A model generated the notes under the pieces. That model did not search any database, was not told the origin of the DNA, and saw only the letters and a program-made list of their open reading frames with translations. DNA of 64,000 nt from Dipylidium caninum (taxonomy: Eukaryota; Platyhelminthes; Cestoda; Cyclophyllidea; Dipylidiidae). Of the stretch, positions 20,794 through 35,700 are shown piece by piece. Made by a program: the position numbers and the translations under genes. The DNA lies in assembly GCA_017562135.1 (NCBI GenBank), contig QEYB01001179.1:35001-99000 (forward strand), written 5' to 3'. How positions within the stretch are numbered: position 1 is the stretch's first letter; every line of letters begins with the position of its first letter.

Positions 20794-23700
20794 CTAATTG
20801 AAGGCAGCCGGGTAGAGGCCAGAGGCGACGTTCTCTGTTTGCAGCAACGGCGGCATACTACACACTACAAGATTGCCGTTCAAGGGATCGTAGGGAGTGG
20901 TTCCGTTGGCGCCATTGCTGAAGCCAAAACCTCCTGAAATAGATGCTGTAGAAGTTGGTTGAAGCTCCTCCAAATTATGAATAGACTGCTGCTGCTGCTG
21001 CTGCAAGTGATGCTGCTGTGCTATCAGTCGTGAATTCATTGCTTCAGAGAACAGTCCTGCATAAGAGGTGCCGAATGAAGTCGGCGTCACAACGTTGCTG
21101 CCACCACCAGTCATGTTCGCATCATTCCAGCCGCCGTAGCCACTGCGGTATGCAGCCGACGACTGGCTCTCTAGAGGATAAAGTGGATAGTTCATTGACT
21201 GGGTCTGGCCTCCATAAGTGTAGTCGGGATAGCCGCAGGCCTGGCCTGAGTAGGACGTCCGGGACCACCCATTGCTGCTGGTACTGTTGTCGTGATTGAC
21301 AATGTTTGGAGGTTGGCAGACGCGGTGAGATGCGCCTTGGTCGCAGATAGTAGATGTGGTGTAACCAGTTGGGGAAGTAAAATAACCGACAGGCTGTCCA
21401 GTGGACCAATTCGACGACACATACTCCCTCGACTGGGGAAGGGTGGTGTATGCCGCCTCGGATTGATTTCCACTCCAATTGTTGGCAGAGTATGAAACAA
21501 CACTGTTACTGCCTGTAGGATCGTAAGACATAACACCGCTTCGCGGTCTGCTAAAGCCAGTCCTCTCTGGAGCCGTGGTTCTTGCAGTGGAGGAAGAGGA
21601 CAATTGGAATAGAGAATTGGGATCATTATCATTTCGACTCTCCCAGAAAGCCATTTTACGAGAGCTTGTATCCATGCTGGAGGCTATGGGTTGTGTGGAA
21701 ATACAACTTCGACGCGAACTACCATCGCCTGCCCCACCGTCCCCACCACCTCCACTACTGCTGCCACCACCGCCCCCACCACTGGCTCCGCCTCCACAGC
21801 TGCTGGATCCGGTTCCAGAACTCACCATGGAACCGAGACCACTGCTGACTTGTGAGCTAGTTGTGCTCAATTGAGCGGCTTGATCTGGAGGCATATGACT
21901 GGCTCCCGTGGGCGGTTGTGAGGGAGTAGTTGCAGTCTCACCCCAACTGCGCATCTTCTCCTCTGTATCCGATTGTCTCTGATAAGGAATATCTGTGGAG
22001 GAAGAGGTGGAAGTATCCTTAATGGACGTCGGCGTAGGCGTAGCCGGCGTGGTGGTCCCTCCACGGAGATCACTCTCCGAATACCCACTGTCTTGTGTCA
22101 TATTGGTCAGACCGGACCCCACGCCAGATGATGCGCTGCCACCGCTGCACTGCCACCGATCTGAGGAAGGATAACAAGTCCACATATATTAAAACGGTCT
22201 TTACAGATGTAAAAGTGGCTTGAGAAGGATCGGATACCGACCTGTCGATTCACCAGGCAGAAGAGAGGGAGCGATGTCTTTTTCAGCAGTGTCCACCATG
22301 TCCAATTTCTGTCCTCCACCACTGGAAGCCACAAGAACGGTGGCTGTGGATTGGTGGGATGGAGGTACAACGGCAGTTTGGTAGGGGATGCCAGCCTCAA
22401 GCTTGAGGGAATTCTGCGTACGCGTGTTCCGTGGAAATAGCGTCCCAGCATCCTCTTGTTTGAAGGGTGTGAAGAGTGGGGCGTGAACGTAGGCACCACT
22501 TTCAACCTCAGTTACAAGAGAAGGGCATGAGGTTGTCTGTCCCATGGCTGAAGCGACCGAAGCCACTGTGGCCGCCGCGACCGCCGTGTTGGAGTTTGTA
22601 GAGGCAGAACGGAACTGCATCTGAGCTGATATCGGCTGTGGATGATGGTAGCGAGTTCGACTGATACCCAAAACACCACCTCCAACGAACTGAAATAAAA
22701 CCGACGTATGAAAACTGCACAATTCTAAAGTAGTTAAAGTCTGTGTGCTGTCTTATCGACGTCACTCTGGTTCCTCATGCTTATAGCTATGTCATTCGCA
22801 AAACATGACATTAAACACTGTCCTTTCAAAAGAAAATAGGAAAACAATTTTTATGGAATTTGGCGGAAAGCATTTAAAACTTTAGAAATATCCATACTGC
22901 CTAATTAAAGATATTACCTTTCCAATAGCACCAGATGATAATGTTGACGATTTTTCTACTGGACGCAATTTTTGAACATTGCCGTCACAAAAGAGCATTT
23001 TAATAAACTTAAAAGGCAATGCCCTTACTTTACGCGTCCCTACTCTTGAAAACTACTAACGGTCTTCTATTTACTAATATCAATTGATGCCACCCATTTG
23101 TCAATATTAGAGCCTTAGACTGATTTAAAGGCTTCTAGCCCCGTATCTTCGAAATTGTACTTTCACTAGGCTTTTCCAGTTCCCCAATACCTACCCTGGC
23201 CGCGGAATGTTCGATGTTGGCAGGTTGACTCACGAGATGATCGTAGCCATCCCCAAAACGTGGCTCTTGGTATACGCCACCAACGCGTGGACTGACCCAC
23301 CCTCGGGGTCCGTATCCACCACCAGTTCCTCCGCTGACGCGAGAGTAAGTCTGACTCCATTCACCAGGCCAGCCGTGATACTGGTGTGGCGCCCAGGAAG
23401 TGAGGTTTTCACGCTTTACGGAATCGCCCCGCTGCGTCATAGAGTGGGTGAACTGATGGTCGGCATAGTGATGGTTAGAATTCGAATTGGACACGCCTAG
23501 GACGTTCTGCTGATATGGCGGAGAATGAGAATAGGCGGTGTGGTTTATGGGTTGAGGTGACAGTGCGGTGGTGCCTTCGGCGAAAGCGGTACCACCTCCT
23601 CCGCCTCCTCCCGTTCCTTTAGGTCCACTACCCTTAGGCCCGCCACCGCGTCCGCTGGTACGAGAACCATTGCCCCGTCTGTCGTGGAAGAAGGGAAAGC

Positions 23701-26700
23701 CATCAGCTGATCCTTTCAAGTCCTCACCTCCACCGCGAGTCCCTCCACCACTATTGCCGCCCGAATTCCGAAAAGCTGCACCCAGGCCAGTGCCACCTAC
23801 GCAGGAACGGCTGCTCCAACTTTCGCCTTTATGTTTCTTGTTTGCATAAACCTAAGGTGTAAAATATGGTAGTTTAGTTCATCTAGGATTCGGCGAATAT
23901 CACAGAAAGCCGCAGATCTCGTTATGAGGAAATTACCAGCATAAAGCTGTAACCAAATACTTGATTCCCGGATTTCACTTTTGAAACATCAACAAAAAGT
24001 TTTTATCAACGCAATTGCTTCGTACCGTTTCGGGTTTAGCTTTAGTGGAAGTATAATGTGCAAAGTGACTCCAAAATTCCCCACATTAGGGATCATACTA
24101 AAATAACAGAGATCCATCATCAGTAAATACGATCTGTCGAACGAATCATGCAGTGCATATTCACTTCTCCATGGCTGCCACTTACCTGTGACCGACATGC
24201 AGCAATGAAACAAATACATGTGATATATTTTCCACTCGTGAGATAACTGCTAACAAGTAAGAATTAAAAATAAAAACTACATGTGAAACGGTCCTACGAA
24301 AGGATAACGGAAGATGAGCTTTCATGTCACGCTCACCAGAGGCGACTTCCAAGCAAGAACTTCTCTCCCACAAATTGGCAGTATATGAACCAATTTGGTG
24401 ATTTAACAAAACAGTCGGCGATATCATTGTACTAGTAACTATAATCCCCTAAAAATTCCCTATAACCCAATAATAACCTACGTAATAAGTTGAAAAATGG
24501 AGACTTACCTCTGCGCCGTGGACAGTTTTGACGTGTTTGCGAAGAGAACTGGGGTCTGTGTACCGTTTGGAGCAGCCAATGACTTTGCATACATAGGGCT
24601 TCTCGTTGCTGTGCGTGCGATTCTGGTGTTTGGCACGGTCAGAGGCGTTACTGAAGGCTTTGTTACATCCCGGCACCTCGCACTGATAGGGCTTCTCCCC
24701 TGTGTGTGAGCGTAGGTGCGTCTTCAAGTTCTCCAGACGCGAATATCGCTTTGAGCATCCGTCGAACTAAAGGTACGCAAATACAAATAGAAAGGCATGG
24801 AAAGGTGAACTTGACCACTTCTAGGTGGCATCAAATGTCTGAAAAGTAATAATGGTCGAGGAGTGAGTTTCGTGCCCGCATTGCACTGAAGTCAGAATGG
24901 GAAGGTGAGCTCACCCCCTTCGAGGCGGGAGTGACACAGCATAGCGGCGTGTGGTGCGTGTAGAAAAGAAGAGAATTAGGGTAGGGGAACCATGGCTTAA
25001 TCTTCATTTCCAACAGAGAACGCCATTTGCGGAATTAAAATCAACAGTCGCGCCACAACCACCACAGGCGACGTCGGAGTGAGCATCAACTTAATCATTA
25101 TTTTAACAGATAAGTGACGATGAAAAAGTCCTGCAGACCGGTGAACCGACGGACAGTACCGAATAGGAAGCCTATATCAGCTATCCCGCATTCATGGTAA
25201 ATACTATGGATTCGTGAAAAAGCGAGACTGCCCAAAGCGACCTTTAAGTTGAGACACAGAAATGGCACGGCCCTTGCGTTTACCGCTGCCACTGGCACAA
25301 GACACTTACTTCCCCGCCAACCACACTACGAGTCACACAAACAGGAATGCATTTCCCTATTCGCCTCCTCCTCGCTAATGAGACCTATTTTCGTCCTGTC
25401 TTGTGTCAGTAATTTATTTTAACCCTCAACTGGGCGGCTTTCACTTATCCCCAGGACAGCAGCTAGTTTAAGGTGCGCAACTGTGTGCAGACGAACTGGC
25501 ATTTTGCAGCAAATGAAAACGGACTGAAAGTCTCGAATGCCATGTTCCCCTTTTTTCGGTTAGGGGACATAGGAAGCTCCAAATCTTTACGTGGAGTTTG
25601 TGAAGCAGTGGAAGTGCTGCCTCGCATCGAATAAAAATCTTTGATTAATTCAGAACTCAGTTGCCCACTTAACAAATGGCGGTTATCCAGTTAGTCAAAT
25701 TGTGTATATTAAAGCTTTAGATTATAGTATTTCAAACGCTTGTCATTCGGTTAAGAACTAATTTTCGCCGTCAAAATTACACATTATAGAACAGAGGGTG
25801 AAGTCACTTCAGGCCCACAGCTAGACCAACGATCCATATTTCAGAAATGACTTGAGTTTGGCATGACTACGAGTTGCAAAAATAATTATTCGATATATGC
25901 TCCAAGTATCAAAGATTTTTTTGAAGAATGACTTGTTTTGAGGTTCAACTTGATTTATGTGAATGGTTGGAGACATCCGTACAACAACGGACTGACCAAA
26001 TATGTGAAGCAAAAGCAAAGTATGCCGTATTTTAGTCACGAAAACTGAGGACTCTCGCAGAAGACGACTTCAGAGGCGGCAAGGCGAGAAGAGGGAGTGA
26101 GTGGGGGAAGGTGATAGGGAGAGCTGAGGCATTAGGCGACGCCAGGCTAGACCGCACAGCAACTGGCAACCTTAGTCTTATCAACTCCTGCGACTCAGGC
26201 TTCAAAGGCCTCCCGACGAGCTCATCAATTACCCACCGCCACCAACAGTAGCAGACTATTGGGTTAAGAAATTCGGCTAGGAGGAGGGGGGATGGGGAGA
26301 GGGGCAAGTAGAGAGAAGGGACAGACGAGGAGAGGTGGCGGGACATACCCACACACGCACAAGTGCCCATACGGACGCAGATGGGTGGTCCCCCTCTGAC
26401 TTAAAAGATTTCTACTTAATTCGGATAAAAGAAATTGTATTAATGGTTTAATTTTTTCCTCTCGTTAAACTTACGATGCATTTGTGAGGTTTCTCTCCAG
26501 TATGCCTACGCATGTGTACCACTAGCATGTACTGAGCCTTGAAGGGTCTGGCGCCACGCACGCATTCGCGCCAGAAGCAGACGAAGCTTTTCTTGTTGCC
26601 CACGATGTGCTCATTGCTAATGTGCTGAATGCAAAATAAGAGAAAGTTATTAGGGTTAAAAGAAATGGAAGGTAACCTGTGCCCAAATCTCTCAATCGAG

Positions 26701-29700
26701 TTTATGTTTACTTCACCCACGAAGGAAACTTTTGTCTGAGCATGTATTGTGTTTATTAGTCCGACGCTGTCATTGGTTCCGTTCTTGTCATTAATTTTAC
26801 CAAACATATTCTGACCCCGAAAGAATGATTAATTTGGATACTCCAAAACCCCCCCTTCATAGATTTGTTTAATTTAGCTGCAGGTTATTTAAATTCTCTG
26901 TGTTCCCAAGATAGAATGATGAATACAAGTGCACACACGAACATAACCGGCCCCGAAAGGTGCCAGCAAAAACTCTTCTTAGTACAAATGTAAGACAGAG
27001 GCATAATGTTCTCGTAAAGAGACGGTGTATTCACGATCCCAAGTACAAACGCACCTTGACGAGGTCGTCCTGTGAGTCGAACTGACACTGGCAGTTACCC
27101 CATCGGCAAGTTGTTTCGACAAAGTCAGGATCGCCCTCTTGCGGAATCCTGCCATCCTCATCCATCAGTTCCTCCTCGTAGTCACTACACCCAGCTTCGT
27201 CCCCAGCTAGAAGTGCAGCTACCGAGGCACCTCCGACACTAGCCCCTTCCACTTTCATTGACTTTGCCACCACTGTCGACGTGGAGAGATCCTCACCCTT
27301 CATTGAGGATCCGGTTGTGGAGGAAGTATCCCCGTTAGTGTTTGTGGCAGGAGGGTGAGAATGGGTGGGAAGAGGCAGGGGTGGTGGGATTGGGACATCT
27401 TTGCGCGCGTATCCGCCACGATTTAGCCACCAGTCATAGTTTGGTGGTTGGAAAGGATCGTGTGGATGCCCCCGCCCGGTGTAGAACGGCGCGGCAACAG
27501 CGGCGGCTGCAGAATTGGTGGACTTTTGAAGGGCGTTGTGATAAAGCATCATGGCTTGCGGGGAAAGCATGAAGCTAGGTGGATTGGCGCGAGGTTGAGA
27601 TTTGCGCGGGAACAGAGGCGGGCCGATTCCCGGGGCGGAGGAAGGCGACGAGCCGTTGGAAGAGGAACTCGTGGCTGCCGCAGAAGCAGGATTCGAACCA
27701 CAGGCTTTGCTATGCCAAACGTGATGGCCTAAGGAGGATACGGTCCCACCAACACGACCACCGTCGCCGCCACTATTGGTACCACTGAAGTTGGCAGCCA
27801 CAGCGGCAGCAGCGGCTGCCGCGAAAGCCATTGCCACGGCGGAGGTGTTCTGTGCGTCTTTTGTTTCACCTACGGGAGAAAAACACCACTCCCTCAAAGC
27901 TGCGTTATTTCACTAAAGGTTAATGGCGAGCTAGAAAATGGAACCTTATCTGTGTGCATAACACGCGATGATGAACGTTTCAATCACCGAAACACGCTGT
28001 GTACCCATAAAGGTAGAGTTGACCACTTATTAGAGCACATTAAAAGCGGGAAGGCTTTGGGTTTACCCTTCAGATCACAGAACAAAACTGCCCATAACAA
28101 AGTTCTATGAACAGATATACTGATTATCGGTCTGGGAAAGTGATAACAGTAAGTACACATTAACGTTACGTGATTCCATTATAGGTAACTTCGCCTTAAG
28201 GTTTAGAAATCCTGATCTAAGTACCGTGAAAAGTACTACGTCTAATTCTCTCAAGTTGTTCTAACCACATCGTCTAGCCTCATTTCTATTCCTTACGTTC
28301 ATTATTTTATGATTCCTTGTCTACTAGGGCCCAGTTTTGCGTATTTTGCTGCCCCATAGGAAGAGTCAGTTCGCGGTCAGTGAAAGCCTGACGCAGAACA
28401 GTTAGACATTGTCGCCTGCTGAGTCATCTAAGGTCTTTCTTCGAGGGGTAACAACCTTTAATCTCTTGTTTATTTATAAAGCCGCTTACAGTAAATAAGA
28501 GTTGAAGCTGCCAGATCAAGTGGAATACTTTGGAATAAGTAATGATGTCTACATTAAGGGAGCGAGTCTCAAACAGCTCTCATAGTAACTAAGCCTCTCA
28601 AGCAGGATATACTGCGTAGCACGGCCACGCTTACTAAGAGTAGCAGCGAAACGGAATATTAATTCTTTAGTTAGGTGTTTCGTTTTTGGTTTTAACGTAA
28701 GTGTGAAAGCACAGCGAACACTGACTCGTTTTGTCAACTTGCGGTGGACATCCATGGAATGCCGAAGGAGAGAAGGCGCTGACATCGGAGGGAGCCGAAG
28801 TAGAAGGAAAGAGGGAGGATGCGGCAGATGGACTGGTCGCTGTCAGCGCGAGGGTTGCAGAAGATACCAGGCCGCTTCCGACACCGCCGCAACTGCTGCT
28901 GCCACTGCTATTTGGGGTGACCCGGCAGATCCCGCGAGTAGTTAAGCCTCTCCGATAGAGGGAAGAGGGTGTGGTGGGACGCAGACCTCCCCCCGATGTG
29001 GCGGTAGGTTGCGGTGAGTTGACGAAAGCCGAGTTGTCCATGCTATTATTACTTGCGCGTCGGCCGAACATGGCGACCGGGCTAGCTCCTAGTGAAGCTA
29101 CAAAAGACGCACACGTAAAACGTCTTGATCAGTACGCTTGTTCAAGTCTCTCATTCAAACTTTAATCTAGTTCTTAAAAAAGGCTCTTGGTCATTAAAAA
29201 GGTCCAGTCCTACCACATAATGTTAGCCACGCTCACGAGAGAAAATTAGAAGGAGCAGCGGGCATCTCTCAAAATACAACATTTTCAATCATAGTGCTGG
29301 TGACAAGTAGACATATAAGATAATGAAAACTAGAGAACACACCGTGCCTTTTCACCCCCATTTGAGAAAGGAATGAATAATAAAGTGTCATGTATGTAGC
29401 TGAAGTGGAGTTGCCGATTTCTTTTGTCACCAAGGGGTCCAACCCAAGAGAATGGTGGGAAAGGAGAAAAGGGGGGAAGGGGAGGCAGAAAGAATGGGAA
29501 ACATACGGATGGAGGGCGTGAAAACGGTAAAGTTGTCAGTTACGCTCATAGACTCAATAACGCCTGAGGCAGATGGTCACTCGAGTTCAGGATTTTCATC
29601 ACACTAATAAATCCGCCTACTTCAATCAGCTACTCTGAACAATTCGACACATACTCACACACATATGTCCCACCGGTGGGCTGGAAGCCGTTATCATCTC

Positions 29701-32700
29701 CAAGCTGTGTGTATATGTTCGCACGGACACCATCTGCTAGTATCTACCGCTCGCCGCATCAAACGGGTGGCCCTTCTACCTATTTAGACGGCGCCACACA
29801 CGCGCAAGCCGACACAAAGCAGAATATGGTTTCATTTTGAATAGCCCTAATTCAAGTGATAGGCGAATCAGACCAAATGCGTTATGATTGTTACCAGCGC
29901 TCCCCGCTGGGCTATCACAATCGGGATACTGATCTTAAGAAACTATAAGGGAAACAGTTATCGCCGACGCATGCTCGGATGAAACATAGCCGATGCTAGT
30001 TTGACTACATAGGGTACATAAATAGTATTTCTCATTCCTAAAGTGATTTTCCTAAAGTGATTTGCCATTTTTAATGACTAAACAGCGAGAAAGACCGATT
30101 CTGGCTTATTTCAAGGAAGTCTTCATAGCGGAGCAAAAGCACTAACCTTGGCAATTCTATCCCACTTTTACTTGGGATACACCTGGATGTGTAAAAGTAC
30201 CATAATGAAATAAGACTTCCAGGCTAGCAAAGGGTTCATCTCTACTGTCGAATATATGAATATATTTGATATACAAACGAATGGCTTCCAAGACAATTAA
30301 ATCAGAAAAATAAAATTTTCGCCAGGCGTTATAATGACGAACTTGTAAACAGGTTAAAAGAGAGGCTCAATAACAATATCTGTGACTGTCAACGAATTAG
30401 TGAACCGTGGAATAAGGGCTAATAATCATCGAGCACTGCACCGAGGGGGTTCTTTTTTTCCCGTTTTTCAATACGTTACAGTATAAAGGCAACGTAACCT
30501 CCTCCACTCAAAAATGCGGATGTAAGTGAACGAGTTACGGGATGGTCGAGAGTGGGAGGCTTGGCTTTCGCATCCCCATCGCCGCGGGCAGTTGCTATGA
30601 CTACCCCTCCTACCTGTTATTGGGCCACTCCCACAATAGGTCAGCGCGAATACCGAACCTCCCAAATAAGGGGAATGCAAGTGAATCTTCACACTCTCGA
30701 TATTCCATGCATACGAATTTATCAGGTGGACAAGCAGCACAATTATCGCTTTGAATTAGAATACCGGCTCGATGAATACATCCTCACAATTAGGATTTCA
30801 AGAAACCTAAGTTACCCATTAACACTGATGCTGGAACGTAAGGGAAGGTGAAAATACTGACTACCTTCACCTCCTAAGACTAAGTTTATGAAAGTAGGTA
30901 GATTTGTGGAGGAAAATACACTGGTCTGCCATAAAGCAGTCTAGGCGCGTTCTCGCACACACATAGGCAGAACGGGGCGTCGTTTTCTCATCGACCATCC
31001 TTTGCTCCATAGCGTTCGCTGTTTCTGTTTAGAGGAGTTGAGGGTGGGAGTCTGAATGCGTACATAAAAGGCAACGTTAGAAAAAAATCAATCTCTCTCC
31101 TTTTTCCCACCGTGGGAGAAAGGGTATGTGTTCTTTGACTCCACTTTTTGACTTATGCTGCGTTAGCATCAGGTTGAAGTGAGCAGCCACCAGAGGAGAC
31201 CCTCTCTTAATGCATTTTTGGCCAAAATTTCCAAATGACCTGCACACCTCCAGCAAAGAAATATAAGGTACTGTGTCCTTCGCTGTTCAGCAGGAAGGCC
31301 AAATTATAACATCCAGCAAGGCGCATTGGTTACCAACCACACACCCCAAATGTGATGACACCACACTTCCAGATGGTAATGGTAGTTTTACCCAAATGAC
31401 CAAACCAGTGTTTTTTGACAAACTCTCGTGAGAAGCATGTCAAAAGGCTAAAAGGGGACATTTGAGAAGGGCATAATGAAAGTAAGTTTTCAGTTGTAAC
31501 CTACGAACGACGACAAGAACTATGATTCCTACATATGATGGATATTAATTTGACATGTAGGGCGTATCCTAAATCGTTGAAAGGTGGCCTTTGTTATTTT
31601 TCTAACCATAAGATTAGTTTGCAAAATGTATGCTACGCTGCTTAACCCTGGTCGGAAGGAAGGGGCAGTAAAAGCTCATCGTTGTGGAACGTACAAAATG
31701 TGTCCTACTAACTCGGATTTTAACTCAAGCGTTATATGATCGAGTTGGGTTGGTGGATATTAAGGTAATCAAAATAAAGAAAAGCATGAGTAAACCTACC
31801 GGCTGACAGATGGCCATAGGAGCCTCCCATGCTGGAAACTCCGCTTCTTGAGGTCTGCATAGCTTGGAGCATATTGAGCGAACCTTGCGAGCTCCGAGTG
31901 AGACTGGGAATGTCCAGGTCGTTGACAGATGACTGAGAATGGGAACGTTTCTTACCGCCACGGAGAAAATTGCAACTTGCCGGGGTGGTTCGCGAACCCA
32001 AAGACGCCGTGGGCACAAAACCACTACTGCGATGGCCTGGATGAGGCTGGTAGCTACTCGTAGCGAAACCGAGACCCCATGAGGATGGCGATGTAGGAAA
32101 AAAAGAAGTGGGAATGTGCGGGCCCGCTTGAGGAGGTGGTGGAGGAGGAGGAGGCAGGAGGGGACTAGGCGTGCCACTAGCAGACGCTGGTTCAGATGCC
32201 CGCGAACATGGACTAGCGAACCAATTGCGTACTACGCTAAATGCCTCGGCCGCTGCTGCCACAACTTCCTGGGATGATGGAGGTGCTGACTTCCAAGTGG
32301 ACCTAAAAGTTCCAATGAATTTCTCTCTAAGATAAGTAACACATGATAGGACACTGAAAGACATTCATTATTCGTGAATTGGATATAGAAAGGGACGAGG
32401 ATCACAGCGATGGTACTCAACTTGACACTGACTTCTAAATGTAAGCGAAACAGACCATACATTCCCATATGCCTGTGGGGGCATTTGGGGTTGTATGTAA
32501 AGGAATAAAATGATAGGCTAAAGAGTAATGGGAGCTCGTAAAGTAAAGAAAGCCAGGATTTGTGGTTATATCTAGGCTGCGATTAACATTTCCTAGCAAC
32601 ACTGAAGAATGTGCATCCGAATATGATGTGAAGAACTTATGCTGTGGATTAGACATTAGCACTCGCGTCTAGTTCGCGTGGCCTTCCAGTGGCTCCGTCA

Positions 32701-35700
32701 GACCAATCGGGCCTCAAAACAGACTTGTTCACGCAAGCACGGAACTATGAATACAGAATCACGCCGTATAGATTCGGTATAAAAAAATCAAAACCTTCTG
32801 CCTACTTATCTCTAATTTTGTCGCGTTTACTAAAGGACTTCAAATCCCCAGACCGTAGCGGTAGTTTTTTTGCACCTGAGTCAGTAGAAGAAGAAGGTAA
32901 ACCCTCACAGCTAATTAATCTAACGGGAGGCGTGTAGAAAAAAGGGGTGAGAGATAAGGAGAGAAGGAAAGAAAAAGCGTAGGACGAAGAGACCAAGAGG
33001 GGAGAAAAAAGTGAGGTCAGACAACAATGTCCTCTCCATTCTTTTCCTCTTTCCCTTCTTCCATACCTCCCACCTCCCCTCTTCAGGTTACTTGCTCAGG
33101 CGCGTCCAAAACAATCCTGACGCCCCACAGTCGGAGAGGGAAAGAAGGAAGAGGGTAAGGCAAAACTGGGGAGAGGGAGGAACGGGGTAATTACAGGTGT
33201 GCGCGAATACGCGTATAATTAGAATGTTAAACTTTCACATTGTCTGCGTGCGACTGGAAGGCAACATTTATGACTGTGCTACTCTGGCTTTTTCTTCAAC
33301 AACTCCAGGCACAAACATCCCCATGCACACACACTCTAGAGTGTGTCAGACCATAGATACGAGAGAATTGTAGTGCCCTAACATTCAACAAGAGCCGACG
33401 AAATCGCCACAAACGTGAGTTTTGTGGAATAAGCATACTATTGGGGCTAATTCAAAAAAAAACACTCTTCGAGAATGTTCTTCATAGAGTGAAAAGGTCA
33501 GCATTCATGATTAAATTGGTAGAGGACTGAAATTACAAATCCGAGAAATACTAGAATTTTATTTTCGTCAAGAACAAATTTGCTAGTTATGCGAGATCTA
33601 CGTGTTATTCACGATATCGGCGTTGTGTTTAGGTTGCATACTGCGAAGCCGCGACTTGGATCGGGAAATGAGGACAGCGGGGCTGGACGTGGTGGAGGTG
33701 GGAGTAGTAGAGGCAATAAAATATGTAGTGCATGTGTATGCGTATGATTTGATGACCGGCGCCGAACACGCGTGACTAAGAATCATTAAATTGTCGCTGG
33801 AGGTCACACAGACATGAGAGCGCCTTGTGTGCGTGTTTGCATGTATAGGGCTGTCAACGTCAAGACGCGACACTGCGCGAGGCTGAGGTAGAGAAAGTAT
33901 GGATGTGTGGTCGTATATCCACGCACGGACATTAGTTAGTCACCTCAACCAATTTGGAAATGTCAAAAACCGGTCGTCTTTGTCAGTAGACCACAGCGCA
34001 ACGCTTGACTATCGAATATCGGAGCGGGTGTTCATGAGGCGGACGGAAGAGGGATAGTCAGATCGCAAAGTTTATAATCCATCCACTTCGGACGCTTATT
34101 TCGACATACACACTGTGCCACCCACGTACACATTGGTGGGGTGAGGGTGTGCGTGCACTCGTCGACATTGTTTCAGGACTTTCCCCAGGAAATGTATTCC
34201 CTTTAGCTCCCGCTATTTCGCACACCTTCTACACCGAAACTCAGGACACGGAGGGCTTAGTCACCACACCTCCCACCCCTGTTCTCTATGAATGGACACA
34301 AGCAAGTAGAGAATAAAACCTCGTCCCCTGTGATCTGCATTTAATGGGTTTGAACCCTGCCGATCCCCAGAGAAAATAAACTCAATTTTCGAAGTTAAGG
34401 CAATTGTAGAAGCATATCTATAGGGGTGTAGTGACAACCCAAATCCAAAATATATATATCCCGCCTTCCGACATTTCCAGCTCAGACTTTGGAAGCTGAT
34501 GAGTTGCAAGCCAGTAGTCGGTCTGAATTGAAGCGAAGACGATAAGACTACAAAGTACAAGCGCTAGAAGGGAGCCTCTGACGCCGCGGCAGCAAGACTC
34601 ATGGCTTCGCACGCATGTTTGCACAGACGAGCAGACAAAGTGGCGACCAACCGCAGGCTTCGGAAAATATCCCACCGGCGCCAGTTACCCCGTATCTATC
34701 TTCTTCTGTCTCTGCCTCCGTCTCCTGCTGTCTGCCTTGATACCCCCGAAAGCGAGGGGGGTGGCTCATTTGGGACAGAAAATTGTCCGAGTATAGTTTA
34801 GTCAATTCCTAACAGGCTGAGCTAAATTAGGCCAACGAAATGTGTATCAAAATAAAAGAAGGATGAACACGGGAGAAAAGGAGCAGAGGAAAGGTGCGAA
34901 AGCGATATTGAGATGACTTTCCCTCATCCTTCTCTTCCGCCTCTGTCTTTTATTATGTTTCAAAGGCTGCTCGTGGTGCCAATCAAGCAAATTTGCGTCC
35001 GTTCATCCGCGCACATTGGCGTTAATTTACAATTGACGGACAGAGGTAGAAAAAATATGCACCGGTTACAATATCTTCGATGGAATCGGATGTTATAGCA
35101 ACAGCAGCAGCCAGTTTTGATTGCCTTGCCTGAGGAACGGAGGGGTAATGTGCAGATGACACACGCACAAGCGTAGGAGGTGGGATGGTGGCAGAGGAGA
35201 AGGCCATAGTTGACCCGAAAATTAACTACTGTGCGACACGGTCATAAAATGAAGCGTACGTGGGGGTTTCTAAGGCATGTGGGGATGACGAGGGGAGGAA
35301 GGTAGCTACAGCATGTGCAGTGTAGTAGGGAACAAGCTTTGAGAAGGGAAGTAAACCTTCAGAAAGTGGCGCCGTTCCTTTAACAAACGCACTCGCCCCA
35401 TCACCCTGGACCGCTCACAATTTACCGCGTCCTCGTCCTCAGGCCTGGCACATCATTAGTGGACGATTAACACCGCGTTTTTGCGGCCTGACAACGTTTA
35501 GGGGAAGTGTTCAGTGGACTGAGTGGGATGGGAGGAGGAATGGTGAGTGGGGGGTGGAAGGGAGAATGGTAAAGAGGGATTAAACTACTTTCCTTTCAAA
35601 GAGATCGGTAGCTGCCTCGGACTTTTTGTCAACTGCTTCTGTTCAGCGTGTGTGTGGATTGTGCGTATGTGTTGGTGGGGAGGGAAAAAACTGCCTGGGT

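Larger units (their letters stand above)
24509..27117 (-). other. GLI zinc-finger domain, encoded by three exons
   Basis: Finger 1 is split between exons 5 and 6 (C741, C746, H759, H764), finger 2 lies in exon 6 (C774, C779, H795, H799), and finger 3 is split after C807 (C812, H825, H829 in exon 7). Fingers 4 (C837, C842, H855, H860) and 5 (C868, C873, H886, H891) are in exon 7. All twenty zinc ligands are present with family spacing. Exon 6 is only 150 bp. All three junctions around it are phase 0. Confidence 0.96.

Noticed and set aside
34330..34365. B-box-like sequence (minus strand ggttcaaaccc) suggesting a tRNA
   Set aside because: No matching acceptor stem, A box or 5-bp T stem could be built around it.
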